Below are positions 44,247 to 53,893 of a stretch of DNA of 64,000 nucleotides, in pieces. The notes beneath the pieces are model-generated. The model searched no databases, had not been told where the DNA came from, and was given only the letters and a program-made list of their open reading frames with translations. Made by a program: the position numbers and the translations under genes. The stretch is taken from NCBI GenBank assembly GCA_003151825.1, contig PLYO01000021.1, positions 37,564 to 101,563 on the forward strand, written 5' to 3'. The first letter of the stretch is position 1. Every line of letters begins with the position of its first letter. The DNA is from Ignavibacteriota bacterium (GTDB lineage Bacteria > Bacteroidota > Ignavibacteria > Palsa-1295).

Positions 44247-46958
44247 GCGGTTTTTTTTCTTCGGTTTCGACTTGCGCTTCCGAACGGCGCTCGTTGCTTC
44301 TTTTCGTTCCACGGATTCTTTTCGCTTTAGTTCCGAGGCGGGAGTGGTGAGATCGAAGACGACGGGGATGGCCTGATCGACCGTCTTCACGGAAATAATA
44401 TTCAGCCCTTTCCAGATGCGCTCCGGGATTTCGGCGAGCGAGGGACGGTTATCTTCGGGAATGATGACCGCTTTAATTCCCGCGCGTTTTGCCGAAAGCA
44501 ATTTCTCCTGCAATCCGCCGATGGCGAGCACATTGCCGCGCAGCGTGATTTCGCCCGTCATCGCTATGTCGCCGCGCGCGGGCTTGCCGGTTGCGGCGGA
44601 AATAAGCGCCATGATGAGCGTGATGCCGGCGCTTGGGCCGTCCTTCGGGATCGCGCCCTCGGGCAAATGAACGTGAATTTCCTTGCGCTTGGTGAAATCT
44701 TTGGGAATTTTCAGTTCGCGGTGGCGCGCGCGAATGAACGTAAGCGCCGCCTGCGCCGATTCCTTCATCACATCGCCAAGCTGTCCGGTGAGCGTGAGCC
44801 GTTCCGTTCCATCGACGAGCACCGCTTCGACGGGCAGGACATCACCGCCGGTACTCGTCCATGCCAGCCCCATGACGGCGCCGATCTTGGGGCCAAGCTC
44901 GCTTTTGGAAATGAGATATTTGGGAACTCCGAGATAGTCGTTCAGCGATTCTGCGGTGATCGTCGCATGGAATCCTTCGGGCACCGGCAACGGCTCGCGC
45001 GGCGCTTCTTCGGTTTCGAATTCCTTCCCATTCTCCTCTTGGTTCTCTTCGATATGGAGCATGCCGTTCTCGCTCGCTAAAACGGTCGCATCTATTTCCT
45101 TCGCGTGGCCATTGGTGGTAATATCGACTGGCTGCGCGGTTACTTTGTAGGCATCGGTCACAATCGCGCGCGCGACTTTGCGGCATATCCGCGCGATCTG
45201 GCGCACGAGGCTTCGCACGCCGGCTTCCTCCGTGTATTGCCGGATGATGCGCATGAGCGCCGCGTCCTCGAAGGTCACGCTGCCTTCCGGCAATCCATGC
45301 GCGCGAAGCTGGTGCGGGATGACATGCCGTTTCGCAATCTCTAATTTATCGTGCTCGAGGTAACCTGGAATTTCGATGATTTCCATTCTATCCGCGAGCG
45401 GCAGCGGAATGTTGAAACGAACGTTCGCGGTGGTCACGAAAAAAACGCCGCTCAAATCGTAATCGACTTCGAGGTAATGATCCGTGAACGTGTGGTTTTG
45501 CTCCGGGTCGAGCACTTCCAAGAGCGCGGAACTCGGGTCGCCGCGAAAATCCATCGACATCTTATCGACTTCGTCTAAAAGCATGAGTGGGTTCGTCACA
45601 CCGGCGCGCTTCATGGATTGAATAATCTTTCCCGGAAGGGAACCAATGTACGTGCGCCGGTGGCCGCGGATTTCCGCTTCGTCCCGCACGCCGCCAAGCG
45701 AAATGCGGACAAATTCACGCCCCAGCGCACTGGCGATCGAGCGCGCGAGCGACGTTTTTCCCACGCCCGGCGGGCCGACCAAGCAGAGAATCTGTCCGCG
45801 CATTTTTTCGACCAAATTTAGCACCGCGATATGCTCTAAAATTCGTTCTTTCGGTTTTTCGAGGCCGTAATGATCGCGGTCGAGGACCTCACGGACGTGC
45901 TCGATATTCAAATGGTCTTTCGTCCGCTTTTTCCACGGAACCTGCGCGAGCCATTCGAGATACGTGCGAATGACGGAACCTTCCGGCGACATAGGCGGCT
46001 GTTTCGTGAGGCGTTCGAGTTCCTCGTCGGCGCGTTCGCGCACCGCTTTCGGAAGTCCGGCGGCGTTTAATTGCTCGACCAATTTGCCGAACTCGGGATG
46101 CTGCTCGTCCACGTCTTCCCCAAGTTCCCGCTGGAGCACTCGGATTTGCTCGCTCAAAAAATATTTCCGCTGCGATTTTTGTATCGTCTGCTGGACTTTT
46201 TCATCGATCTCGTCCTCGATTTTCAAAATATCGAGTTCCGTCACGAGCAGCGCGGTAAGTTGAAGATATTGCTCGCGCAGGTCGGTGGTTTCGATAATCT
46301 TCTGCTTGCTGGCCAGATCTTTCGTGAGGTGTGCGGCCATATAAAAAAGTTTGCGGCGCGCATCCGGGATATTATCGAAGGCCATCAGCACTTCCGGCGG
46401 CACATGGCGCGACTCTTTCACATATTCGCGGAAAAGCTCGCTTGCGTGCCGCGTGAGCGCCTCGAGTTCCGGCATCGGAATATCCTGCGGATGAAGGACG
46501 GTGAGCTTCGCCTCGATATGCCCATCGGTGATACCATATTCGACGGCCATCGCCTGCTCCAGGCCATCGACCAGGACTTTCATCAGTCCATTCGGCAAGC
46601 GGATGATGCGTACCACTTTCGCCAGCGTTCCGAAACGAAACAGTTCGTCCGATTTCGGTTCTTCCTGCGTGGCATCGCGCTGCGCGACGAGGAACAGATA
46701 GCGCTCCCGCCCAATGGCGGACGTTACGGAACCCAGTGAGGATTCGCGCCCGACAAGCACCGGGAAAATCATGTAGGGGTAGATCACCACGTCCCGGAGC
46801 GCGAGCACGGGAATCCATTCCGGAAGCTCACGGACGGTTTCGTTCGAATCCGAGGGCACGATGCGCTCTTCCGGTGGCACGGGCGGCAGTGATGCTCGTC
46901 TTCGCTCACGCGGTTTCTGCGGAATCACCGGACTTTTCTCTGCGGGGTTTTTGGCCAT
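44241..46958 (-). CDS. lon: ATP-dependent Lon protease
   Basis: 905 residues, the LonA type. The N-terminal substrate-binding domain starts near LPVLALRDVVIYPYMIFPVL. The AAA+ module has Walker A GPPGVGKTSLARS and Walker B PLMLLDEVDKM. The C-terminal Ser-Lys protease has KDGPSAGITLIMALISA, Ser near residue 775. Lon degrades damaged and regulatory proteins in the cytoplasm. A variable linker near residues 620-660 is acidic (EENQEENGKEFETEEAPREP). The C-terminus is a Lys/Arg tail whose last residues are encoded by the repeat at 44184-44246. Confidence 0.97.
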   Translation of the reverse strand: MAKNPAEKSPVIPQKPRERRRASLPPVPPEERIVPSDSNETVRELPEWIPVLALRDVVIYPYMIFPVLVGRESSLGSVTSAIGRERYLFLVAQRDATQEEPKSDELFRFGTLAKVVRIIRLPNGLMKVLVDGLEQAMAVEYGITDGHIEAKLTVLHPQDIPMPELEALTRHASELFREYVKESRHVPPEVLMAFDNIPDARRKLFYMAAHLTKDLASKQKIIETTDLREQYLQLTALLVTELDILKIEDEIDEKVQQTIQKSQRKYFLSEQIRVLQRELGEDVDEQHPEFGKLVEQLNAAGLPKAVRERADEELERLTKQPPMSPEGSVIRTYLEWLAQVPWKKRTKDHLNIEHVREVLDRDHYGLEKPKERILEHIAVLNLVEKMRGQILCLVGPPGVGKTSLARSIASALGREFVRISLGGVRDEAEIRGHRRTYIGSLPGKIIQSMKRAGVTNPLMLLDEVDKMSMDFRGDPSSALLEVLDPEQNHTFTDHYLEVDYDLSGVFFVTTANVRFNIPLPLADRMEIIEIPGYLEHDKLEIAKRHVIPHQLRAHGLPEGSVTFEDAALMRIIRQYTEEAGVRSLVRQIARICRKVARAIVTDAYKVTAQPVDITTNGHAKEIDATVLASENGMLHIEENQEENGKEFETEEAPREPLPVPEGFHATITAESLNDYLGVPKYLISKSELGPKIGAVMGLAWTSTGGDVLPVEAVLVDGTERLTLTGQLGDVMKESAQAALTFIRARHRELKIPKDFTKRKEIHVHLPEGAIPKDGPSAGITLIMALISAATGKPARGDIAMTGEITLRGNVLAIGGLQEKLLSAKRAGIKAVIIPEDNRPSLAEIPERIWKGLNIISVKTVDQAIPVVFDLTTPASELKRKESVERKEATSAVRKRKSKPKKKNRV

Positions 46959-47165
46959 GCTTTAGTATTTATTCTTGCGAACCTAGCTAAACAACGAGCT
47001 CAGAGCAAAAATTTGGTCGGATGCTCACCAAAATCGCGAAAATAACCATGTATGAACTTCATATGGCTATGCCTGGGTTACCCCTCGTTACCAAAAAATT
47101 CGTACTATTGTTTGACGAAATTGCAAGCAAGAGCAAAATTTCTTCTTATATTAGATACCAAAGTA

Positions 47166-47879
47166 ATGGGCACCATGACAAAAGATGACGTTTTAAGCGA
47201 ATTAGAGAAGATGGGGACACCATCGACCAAGAAAATACTTGTGAACCACGGCGCGCGCGAGCCGCTTTTTGGCGTGAAAGTCGGCGACATGAAGAAGATC
47301 GTGAAAAGAGTCAAGAAAGATCACGCTCTCTCTCTTGCGCTTTTTGCGACCGGCAACTACGACGCGATGTATCTTGCCGGACTCATCGCCGACGAGAAAA
47401 AAATCACCAAAAAGGATCTGGAATCGTGGGTAACGAGCGCATACGCCGGAATTGCAGAATACACGGTGCCGTGGATCGTTGCAGAAAGCGCGTTCGGCTG
47501 GGAATTGTCCATGAAATGGATCGATTCAACGAAAGAGCATATCGCTGCTACAGGCTGGGCGAGCCTCGGAAATCTCGTCGCGATTCTCCCCGATGAGAAA
47601 CTCGATATTCCCGCCTTCGAAAAATTGATCGCCCGTATTAAGAAGGAAATTCACACCTCCCAGAACCGCGTGCGCTATGCGATGAATTGGTTTCTTATCT
47701 CTGTCGGCGCCTATGTAGCGGCGTTGACGGAAAGTAGCAAGCAGATCGCGAAATCCATTGGCCCCGTCACAGTTGATATGAATGGCACGGCATGCAAAGT
47801 GCCATCGGCATTCGATTATATCGCGAAGATTGAAAAGATGGGACGCATTGGAAAAAAGAAAAAACAGGCGAGATGCTGA
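47166..47879 (+). CDS. AlkD-like DNA alkylation repair protein
   Basis: 237 residues from ATG 47166 (a second ATG follows at 47175); the frame runs further upstream but without likely coding content. It is an all-helical HEAT-repeat-like protein of the DNA alkylation repair family (PF08713 type): GTPSTKKILVNHGAREPLFG, FATGNYDAMYLAGLIADEKK, VPWIVAESAFGWELSMKWID. Members excise or bind bulky alkylated bases such as 3- and 7-alkylpurines, but many relatives lack glycosylase activity, so the activity is uncertain. The mutS gene follows after a repeat element. Confidence 0.8.
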   Translation: MGTMTKDDVLSELEKMGTPSTKKILVNHGAREPLFGVKVGDMKKIVKRVKKDHALSLALFATGNYDAMYLAGLIADEKKITKKDLESWVTSAYAGIAEYTVPWIVAESAFGWELSMKWIDSTKEHIAATGWASLGNLVAILPDEKLDIPAFEKLIARIKKEIHTSQNRVRYAMNWFLISVGAYVAALTESSKQIAKSIGPVTVDMNGTACKVPSAFDYIAKIEKMGRIGKKKKQARC

Positions 47880-47890
47880 TTTCTCAACAT

Positions 47891-48048
47891 GTCATCCTGA
47901 GCGGAGCAATTCGACCCGCATCGCCGACGATGCTGGGAGAATTGCGGAGTCGAAGGATCTCCCGTAGTTTGACGCGCTGCCAAACTTCCAAAGATCCTTC
48001 GACTGCGTTCATTGCTCCTTCGTCGCAATGAACTCCGCTCAGGATGAC
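47891..48048. repeat. GTCATCCTGAGCGGAG inverted repeat, copy 1
   Basis: Outer arms GTCATCCTGAGCGGAG and CTCCGCTCAGGATGAC enclose inner pairs GTCGAAGGATCT / AGATCCTTCGAC. It fills the gap between the AlkD-like gene and mutS. A second copy is at 60406-60519. Repeats with this core are found in many unrelated genomes (recalled). Confidence 0.85.
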
Positions 48049-48064
48049 GGGACAATATAATTGT

Positions 48065-50752
48065 ATGACTCAAGAAAAAAGCTTGCCCGAAAAGCTCACC
48101 CCCCTGATGAAGCAATACAATTCCATCAAGGCGAAATACCCGGAGACGATCCTTTTTTTTCGCATGGGCGATTTTTTCGAGACCTTCGGACCGGACGCGA
48201 TAACCACGTCTAAAGTCACCGGCATTGTGCTCACCAAGCGCGGCAATGGTTCCGCAAGCGAAATCGAGCTTGCGGGGTTTCCCCATCATCAGCTCGACGC
48301 CTATTTGCCGAAGATGATCCGGGCGGGCTATCGCGTGGCCGTGTGCGAACAATTGGAAGACCCGAAGCTTGCAAAGGGGATTGTGAAGCGCGATGTGGTC
48401 GAGGTTGTCACGCCGGGTGTGCAAACGAGCGAGAAGCTGCTCGACATTTCGAAGAATACGTATGTCGGCGCGATTGTCGTGCAAGCTGGCGTGGCGGGGA
48501 TTGCTTACGCCGATGTTTCGACCGGCGAATTCGTCGTAGGTGAACTTCAGGAGTCGCAGCTTGCCGAGCATCTCGATACCATCGGCCTCGCTGAATTGCT
48601 CATCGCGCGCAAAGATGTGAGCAAAGTCGAACTCGCCCCGTATTTCATCGCGCTTTCGAGAAAACCTTCCATCACGAAGCGCGAGGATTGGATTTTTCAC
48701 GAAGAGACGGCGCGGGAACTTCTCCTTCAGCATTTCAAGACCACGACGCTCAAAGGCTTTGGCATCGACGATCTTTCATCTGGCGTGATTGCCGCCGGCG
48801 CCGTGCTCGATTATTTGCGCGAGACACGCTCGCAGACAAGCCTTTCGCACGTCACGCACATTTCGCGTTACGATGCAAAAGATTATCTCACGCTCGACGC
48901 CACCACGCGACGTAATCTCGAAATCTTCACGCCGCTGCAGCAGGATTCGAAAGATTCCTCGCTGCTCGCCGTGCTCGATGAGACGGCAACGCCGATGGGC
49001 GCACGGCTGCTGCGTTCGTGGCTTGCGCGACCGCTTCGGAGCAAAGAGCGGATCAACCATCGGTTAGACGCCGTGGGTCAGCTTTCCGAGCAGCGGGAAC
49101 TTCGAGATAAACTACGCATGGAATTCCGCGAGCTTGGTGATATTGAACGATTAGTCGGGCGCTTTGCCAGCGCGCGCATTCTTTCGCCGAGGGATTTCCT
49201 GATGCTGAAGTTTTCGCTGTGGCATCTGCCGGAAATTAAGCAGCTTGCAGAACAGCTAACAAATGACGCAAAGGACGGAAGGAACCAAATTCTTTCCACT
49301 ATTGCATTGCAACTTAATCCTTTGGGTGCTCTGGCGGAAGAGATTGATAAAATTATTGCACCGGAGCCGCCGGCGACAGCCCAGCATTTGGGCGTTATCC
49401 GCGATGGCGCGAACGCGGAACTGGACGAACTTCGCGCGCTCACGCGCAACAGCCGCGAGAGTCTTGCCAGTATTCAAGTGCGCGAGCGTGAGCGAACCGG
49501 GATTTCCTCGCTTAAAGTCGATTACAATAATGTGTTCGGATATTACATCGAAGTCTCGAAAGCGAATGCGGCGCGGGTTCCGGAGGATTACGAGCGGCGG
49601 CAAACGATGACGAATGCCGAACGCTATATCACGCAAGAACTAAAAGAATACGAAGCCAAAATCCTTGGGGCCGAAGAACGGATGCAGGCCATCGAGCGCG
49701 AATTGCTTGAGCAGCTTCGCGCGCGGATTCTGGAAGATACCCAGCCGCTCCAGCGCAATGCCGAACTTATCGCCACGCTCGATGTGCTCTCAACCTTTTC
49801 TTCGCTCGCCACCAAACACGCTTGGACGCGCCCTGCATTTAACGACGACGGAAATTTCTCCATCGAGCAGGGCCGGCATCCCGTCGTCGAGAAGCTGTTG
49901 CCGGTTGGCGATCGGTTCACGCCGAACAGTGTCATGTTCGCGCCCGGCGAATTCGAATTTTATATCATCACCGGGCCGAATATGTCGGGCAAATCGGTGT
50001 ATCTCCGGCAAGCCGGAATTCTCGCGTATCTTGCCCACGCCGGTTCTTTCGTTCCAGCGCAAAAAGCAAACTTTCCGATTTTAGACCGCATCTTCGCGCG
50101 CGTCGGAGCAAGCGATAACGTCGCAAGCGGCGAATCGACATTTTTGGTTGAAATGAACGAAGCGGCAAATATTCTGAGCAACGCGACGAAAAATTCCCTG
50201 CTGCTCTTCGATGAATTGGGACGCGGAACTTCCACCTTCGATGGCATTTCCATTGCGTGGGCCATTGCCGAACATATTCACGATAATTTGCAGGGCGCGC
50301 GAACGCTTTTTGCCACGCATTATCACGAACTGAATGCGCTCGCCGACCGCAACCCGCGCATTCACAACTTAAAAGTGGAAGTCCGAGAGGCCGATGGCAA
50401 AGTGCATTTTCTGCATAAGATCGCACCGGGATTTGCCGATCATTCCTATGGGATCGAAGTCGCTGCGATGGCCGGGATTCCGCCGGATGTCATTGACCGC
50501 GCGAGGGAAATCCTCCGATCGCTCGAAGCGACGGAACTCGAAATCGCGGAAGCGAACATCCAGCGGGCAATCCCCTTTCTGGAACGAATGACACGGGAAG
50601 AACGCGCCGAAAAATTGCAGCAAGCCTTCGGCGACGCACGAGCCGAAGCCATCGCAAACGAACTACGGAATCTCGATCTCAATCAGCTTACGCCCATCGA
50701 GGCGATGAATAAGATTGCAAACTGGAGGAAGAACCTGGATTCCGCGGATTAA
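48065..50752 (+). CDS. mutS: DNA mismatch repair protein MutS
   Basis: 895 residues from ATG 48065; an upstream ATG at 48044 lies in the repeat. The N-terminal mismatch-binding domain has FFRMGDFFETFGPDA, the FxE motif region. The core domains follow, and the ATPase has Walker A GPNMSGKS near residue 637 and a Walker B region LLFDELGRGTSTFDG. MutS recognises mismatches and recruits MutL. The last residues NLDSAD and the stop are encoded inside a dispersed repeat (50732 on), so the native C-terminus has been replaced or extended by it. Confidence 0.97.
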   Translation: MTQEKSLPEKLTPLMKQYNSIKAKYPETILFFRMGDFFETFGPDAITTSKVTGIVLTKRGNGSASEIELAGFPHHQLDAYLPKMIRAGYRVAVCEQLEDPKLAKGIVKRDVVEVVTPGVQTSEKLLDISKNTYVGAIVVQAGVAGIAYADVSTGEFVVGELQESQLAEHLDTIGLAELLIARKDVSKVELAPYFIALSRKPSITKREDWIFHEETARELLLQHFKTTTLKGFGIDDLSSGVIAAGAVLDYLRETRSQTSLSHVTHISRYDAKDYLTLDATTRRNLEIFTPLQQDSKDSSLLAVLDETATPMGARLLRSWLARPLRSKERINHRLDAVGQLSEQRELRDKLRMEFRELGDIERLVGRFASARILSPRDFLMLKFSLWHLPEIKQLAEQLTNDAKDGRNQILSTIALQLNPLGALAEEIDKIIAPEPPATAQHLGVIRDGANAELDELRALTRNSRESLASIQVRERERTGISSLKVDYNNVFGYYIEVSKANAARVPEDYERRQTMTNAERYITQELKEYEAKILGAEERMQAIERELLEQLRARILEDTQPLQRNAELIATLDVLSTFSSLATKHAWTRPAFNDDGNFSIEQGRHPVVEKLLPVGDRFTPNSVMFAPGEFEFYIITGPNMSGKSVYLRQAGILAYLAHAGSFVPAQKANFPILDRIFARVGASDNVASGESTFLVEMNEAANILSNATKNSLLLFDELGRGTSTFDGISIAWAIAEHIHDNLQGARTLFATHYHELNALADRNPRIHNLKVEVREADGKVHFLHKIAPGFADHSYGIEVAAMAGIPPDVIDRAREILRSLEATELEIAEANIQRAIPFLERMTREERAEKLQQAFGDARAEAIANELRNLDLNQLTPIEAMNKIANWRKNLDSAD

Positions 50753-51028
50753 AGCGGATTACGCGGACGATTTACGGATTATTCTTTAAGTTTTTGTAAT
50801 ATTCAGGATTTTACAGATGTCATTGCGAGAAGCCATCGACGACCAAAGGGAGTCGATGGCGACGAAGCAATCCCTATCTTAAATTAAGGGATTGCTTCCC
50901 TCGTTCCCTCGGGACCGGATTTTTCTCCCTTCGGTCGATAAATCCTCCTGCAATGACGTTGTATAAGACTTAATCGGAAGTTCCCTTAGACAACAATCCT
51001 TAAATCGTCCGCGTAATCCAGGTTCTGT
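50732..51028. repeat. Nested repeat: CATTGCGAG element inside a GGATTACGCGG pair
   Basis: Left arm 50732-50775 (AACCTGGATTCCGCGGATTA...GCGGACGATTTA) and right arm 51003-51028 (AAATCGTCCGCGTAATCCAG...) are inverse copies of one family. Between them at 50819-50957 lies another inverted repeat, GTCATTGCGAG ... CAATGAC with internal GAAGCAATCCCT / AGGGATTGCTTC. The structure looks like one element inserted into another. The left arm supplies the mutS stop codon. Confidence 0.8.
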
Positions 51029-51035
51029 CCCAGGT

Positions 51036-51521
51036 TCAAGCCACTATCTTCGGTGGCAGATATGCCCGTAAAATTCCTCGCATCCCCGGCACTTCGAATC
51101 GCGTTAGTTCGAAGATCGCGACGGCGCTTTTTTTCATTTCGATCGCGTACTCCGTGCCGCTGATGAGAATGCTTGCAAGTCGTGAGAACAAGGGATCGTG
51201 ACCGGCCATCATCAGAACTTCACACACATCTTTTTTCGATGCAATAATGGACATTGCAGTTTCTAAATCGCTGCCGGAACGAAGCCCATTGTTAATTTCA
51301 AATTTCGCTTTGGGAGCGAACTCTTCGAGCATAATTCGCGCTGTCTGTTCCGCGCGTGGCAAGGGAGAAGTGACGATAATCTCCGGCGGATCGAAATCTT
51401 TTTCTTTCAGCAATCGCGCCATCGCGCTTGTAACGCGAATGCCTTTTTTCGAAAGCACGCGATCGTCGTCGCTCGCGGCGGGAGTATCGGCGTCGCCGTG
51501 GCGAACTATATAGAGCAACAT
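51036..51521 (-). CDS. sixA: Phosphohistidine phosphatase SixA-like
   Basis: 161 residues of the histidine phosphatase (phosphoglycerate mutase) superfamily. The catalytic motif YIVRHGDAD is at residues 4-12 with His8, and the second His is in MMAGHDPLFSRLAS. SixA removes phosphate from histidine in phosphotransfer proteins. The size fits SixA. It is convergent with mutS across the nested repeat. Confidence 0.88.
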   Translation of the reverse strand: MLLYIVRHGDADTPAASDDDRVLSKKGIRVTSAMARLLKEKDFDPPEIIVTSPLPRAEQTARIMLEEFAPKAKFEINNGLRSGSDLETAMSIIASKKDVCEVLMMAGHDPLFSRLASILISGTEYAIEMKKSAVAIFELTRFEVPGMRGILRAYLPPKIVA

Positions 51522-51522
51522 G

Positions 51523-51649
51523 AACCTGGATTACGCGGATTAAGATGGATTACGCGGACGATTTTTCGGATTTTGTCATTCCCGCGAAAGCGGGAATCCA
51601 GACCTTGTCTGGGAACCCGCCTATGGATTCCCGCTTTCGCGGGAATGAC
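51523..51649. repeat. GGATTACGCGG arm followed by the 76-base element, copy 2
   Basis: 51523-51570 is a GGATTACGCGGATT-family arm. Directly after it, 51575-51649 is a GTCATTCCCGCG inverted repeat with perfect 26-base arms (51575-51600, 51624-51649). The GGATTACGCGG partner arm is missing, so the second element may have inserted and replaced it. Confidence 0.85.
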
Positions 51650-51663
51650 AATCAAAAACTTAA

Positions 51664-51870
51664 ATGTTAAAACGCACGATCGTAGTAGCACTATTAATTA
51701 TCGGTTGCGCAAAGCAACCTGCTCCGCCGCGCGTGGCCGATTCTGCTACTACAGCACATTCCGTTCACCAAATGGAAGGCAAGCACATGCGCACCTTTCG
51801 CGGCCCCGACGATATTCTGGGCGACACCACGAAAAACGCGCGGAAGCCACCGATGGTTAGGGAGCAGTAG
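51664..51870 (+). CDS. Small lipoprotein
   Basis: 68 residues. MLKRTIVVALLIIGCAKQPA is a lipoprotein leader with Cys15 as the lipid site. The rest is short and hydrophilic, with a Met/His-bearing stretch (HSVHQMEGKHMRTF) and no known domain. It is convergent with the OppA-like gene. It is small but the lipobox supports a real gene. Confidence 0.6.
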   Translation: MLKRTIVVALLIIGCAKQPAPPRVADSATTAHSVHQMEGKHMRTFRGPDDILGDTTKNARKPPMVREQ

Positions 51871-51876
51871 TTTGAA

Positions 51877-53685
51877 TTACTGCGGCTCCGTCCGTTCCGA
51901 GGGGTTCATGCTCATGACGGCATCGTGTGGGCCGCGTTTTACCCCTGAACCACGCACGATCCAAAACGCTGGCGCGAATGGCGGACGCGAAGGGAAGAAT
52001 TCGAAATTATCGAAGCGGTCGAGCCACGCGATACGCTCCGGTGTGGACCAAAGAAACGTTTGCGGCTGGTCGTCAACGACGATATGCTGCAAGCGGTGGC
52101 TCATTTCAAAACGTTTTGCGCGGTCGGGCTCGACTTTGATTGCCTCCATGAGCTTATCCGCTTCGGGATTGGAATAGGCGTCCTCATTCGAGCCCTTGTT
52201 CTTGATTTGAGTGGATTCCCATTTCTGGCTGATCTCGTCCTCGACTCCTTCCGGGCCGGTCATATTGCCGATCCATGATGCCATGTGCGCGTCGAACTGG
52301 CGGTTACGCATGTTCTGCAAAAAGACCGAGAATTCAAGCTGGGAAATCTCGGCTGAAATCCCGACCTTTTTCATGTCGTTAACGACGATGAGCAGGATTT
52401 GTTTGGGAACCTCGCTGCCGCTCGGAATCTGGAATGTGAACTTAAATGGCGTTAGTGTACCGCCAATCATTTTTTGGAGAATGCCATCGGGGCCCATCTT
52501 CCATCCGGCTTCCGTGAGAAGCGTCTTTGCGGAGTCCGGGTTGTAAGCAGGCTGCTTGACGGTGGGATCGAAATCCGGCTGCGAGGGAGCGACAGGGCCT
52601 TCGATCTTCTTCGACATGTTTTTCAGTATGGCGTGGATAATTTTATCCCGGTCGATCAGCATCGTCAATGCCTTGCGAACTTTTACATCGGAGAAGAGGG
52701 GTTTGGCGTTATTCCAGCCAATATAGCTAATCGAATTTTCAAAGACCGTGTCCTTCTTTATGTACTTGTCTTGCGCGGAATCGAGGCCGGAGAGATATTG
52801 CGGCCCCGATAGATACTGATCGATGTCGATGTCCTGGTGCTTCAGCGCAATGAGCGCGGCATTGGGGTCCTTAATCGTTTTGATCGTAATTTGATCGACG
52901 TAGGCTTCGCCCCAGGGCTTGTTCTTCGCCCAATAATTCGTGTCCCGGCGCATCGAAACCCGGTCGTTCGTAATCCACGTCTCGAATTTATACGGTCCGC
53001 TTCCGAGGATGTGCGCGGGATCGCGTTGGGTAGCGGGGTCCTGGTATTTATCGGCAACTTGCTTTATTGCAGGATTCGAGGGATTTTCAACTTTCAGCTC
53101 GGCCCATGAAAATTTGCCGGTCAAATCCGTGGGATCCCATACATGCTTGGGAAGAATTTTAACGTAGTTCATGATCTTGAGAAGATCGTAGCGGTATTGT
53201 TTCCAATGGAAGATGACCACGTTCGGCTGACCCGCCGGAATCCAGCAGCTATCGAACGCGGCAAAGTAGCTTCGAACCGGTGCGGCATTGATCACGTATG
53301 GATTATCCATGACCTTATACGTATAGATAACATCTTCCGCTGTCACGGGCTTACCGTCCGACCAATGGGCGGCGGGGTCCATAGTAAACGTGAAGGTCAG
53401 ATGATCCGGGCTTTCCACCGGCAGCGATGCAAGCCACGGGATGAATGCCTGTGTGCGAGGGTTTTGGCTGGACAACGTCTCGAAAATTTGCGCGTCCACG
53501 TAGTTGCCGCCCTCATCGCCCACGAGCAGGGGGTTGATGCTTTCGACATCGCTCGGAATGTACCACACCACCTTATTCTCGGTCGAAAGCCCGTTGCCTG
53601 GGCCGCCGGATTTGCCGCAGCTCCCGAAAACGAGTGCAAAAATGATGAATGTGGCGAGTGTGAGTGTGTTTTTTGGTTGTGTCAT
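51877..53685 (-). CDS. Peptide/oligopeptide ABC transporter substrate-binding lipoprotein
   Basis: 602 residues, SBP family 5. A lipoprotein leader ends FGSC with Cys23. The mature domain has the family hallmarks VVWYIPSDVESINPLLVGDE, FTFTMDPAAHWSDGKPVTAE, DVIYTYK, and SYIGWNNAKPLFSDVKVRKA. Members bind peptides, nickel or sugars and hand them to an Opp/Dpp permease. No permease or ATPase genes are adjacent; the ABC membrane protein upstream is of a different type. The N-terminal coding region includes Lys/Gly-rich linker residues after the lipid site. Confidence 0.88.
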   Translation of the reverse strand: MTQPKNTLTLATFIIFALVFGSCGKSGGPGNGLSTENKVVWYIPSDVESINPLLVGDEGGNYVDAQIFETLSSQNPRTQAFIPWLASLPVESPDHLTFTFTMDPAAHWSDGKPVTAEDVIYTYKVMDNPYVINAAPVRSYFAAFDSCWIPAGQPNVVIFHWKQYRYDLLKIMNYVKILPKHVWDPTDLTGKFSWAELKVENPSNPAIKQVADKYQDPATQRDPAHILGSGPYKFETWITNDRVSMRRDTNYWAKNKPWGEAYVDQITIKTIKDPNAALIALKHQDIDIDQYLSGPQYLSGLDSAQDKYIKKDTVFENSISYIGWNNAKPLFSDVKVRKALTMLIDRDKIIHAILKNMSKKIEGPVAPSQPDFDPTVKQPAYNPDSAKTLLTEAGWKMGPDGILQKMIGGTLTPFKFTFQIPSGSEVPKQILLIVVNDMKKVGISAEISQLEFSVFLQNMRNRQFDAHMASWIGNMTGPEGVEDEISQKWESTQIKNKGSNEDAYSNPEADKLMEAIKVEPDRAKRFEMSHRLQHIVVDDQPQTFLWSTPERIAWLDRFDNFEFFPSRPPFAPAFWIVRGSGVKRGPHDAVMSMNPSERTEPQ

Positions 53686-53736
53686 GGTTAGTTTGGAAAT
53701 TAGTTATGCAAAAATACGAAGAAAAAGGGTCAGAAC

Positions 53737-53893
53737 CGGGATTACGCGGATTTAAGCGGATTACGCGGACGATTTTTCGGATTATGCGAGTAAAATTCGA
53801 ATTATGGTGAAAATCACATCCACCGAGTGTAAGATTACAAATCCTGGAATCGTCTGCGTAATCCATCCTAATCAGCGTAATCCAGGTTCTGCT
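53737..53893. repeat. Complete GGATTACGCGG inverted element
   Basis: The left arm from 53737 (CGGGATTACGCGGATTTAAG...) and the right arm ending at 53893 (...AATCAGCGTAATCCAGGTTC) are inverse copies around a 60-base AT-rich centre. The right arm overlaps the last codons of the 53872-55290 gene. Confidence 0.8.

Noticed and set aside
47816..48733. A 305-codon minus-strand frame across the AlkD/mutS junction
   Set aside because: It overlaps two well-supported genes and a repeat element and has no domain.
51498..51860. A 120-codon plus-strand frame over the sixA start and repeats
   Set aside because: It reads through two repeat elements and conflicts with the lipoprotein gene in another frame.
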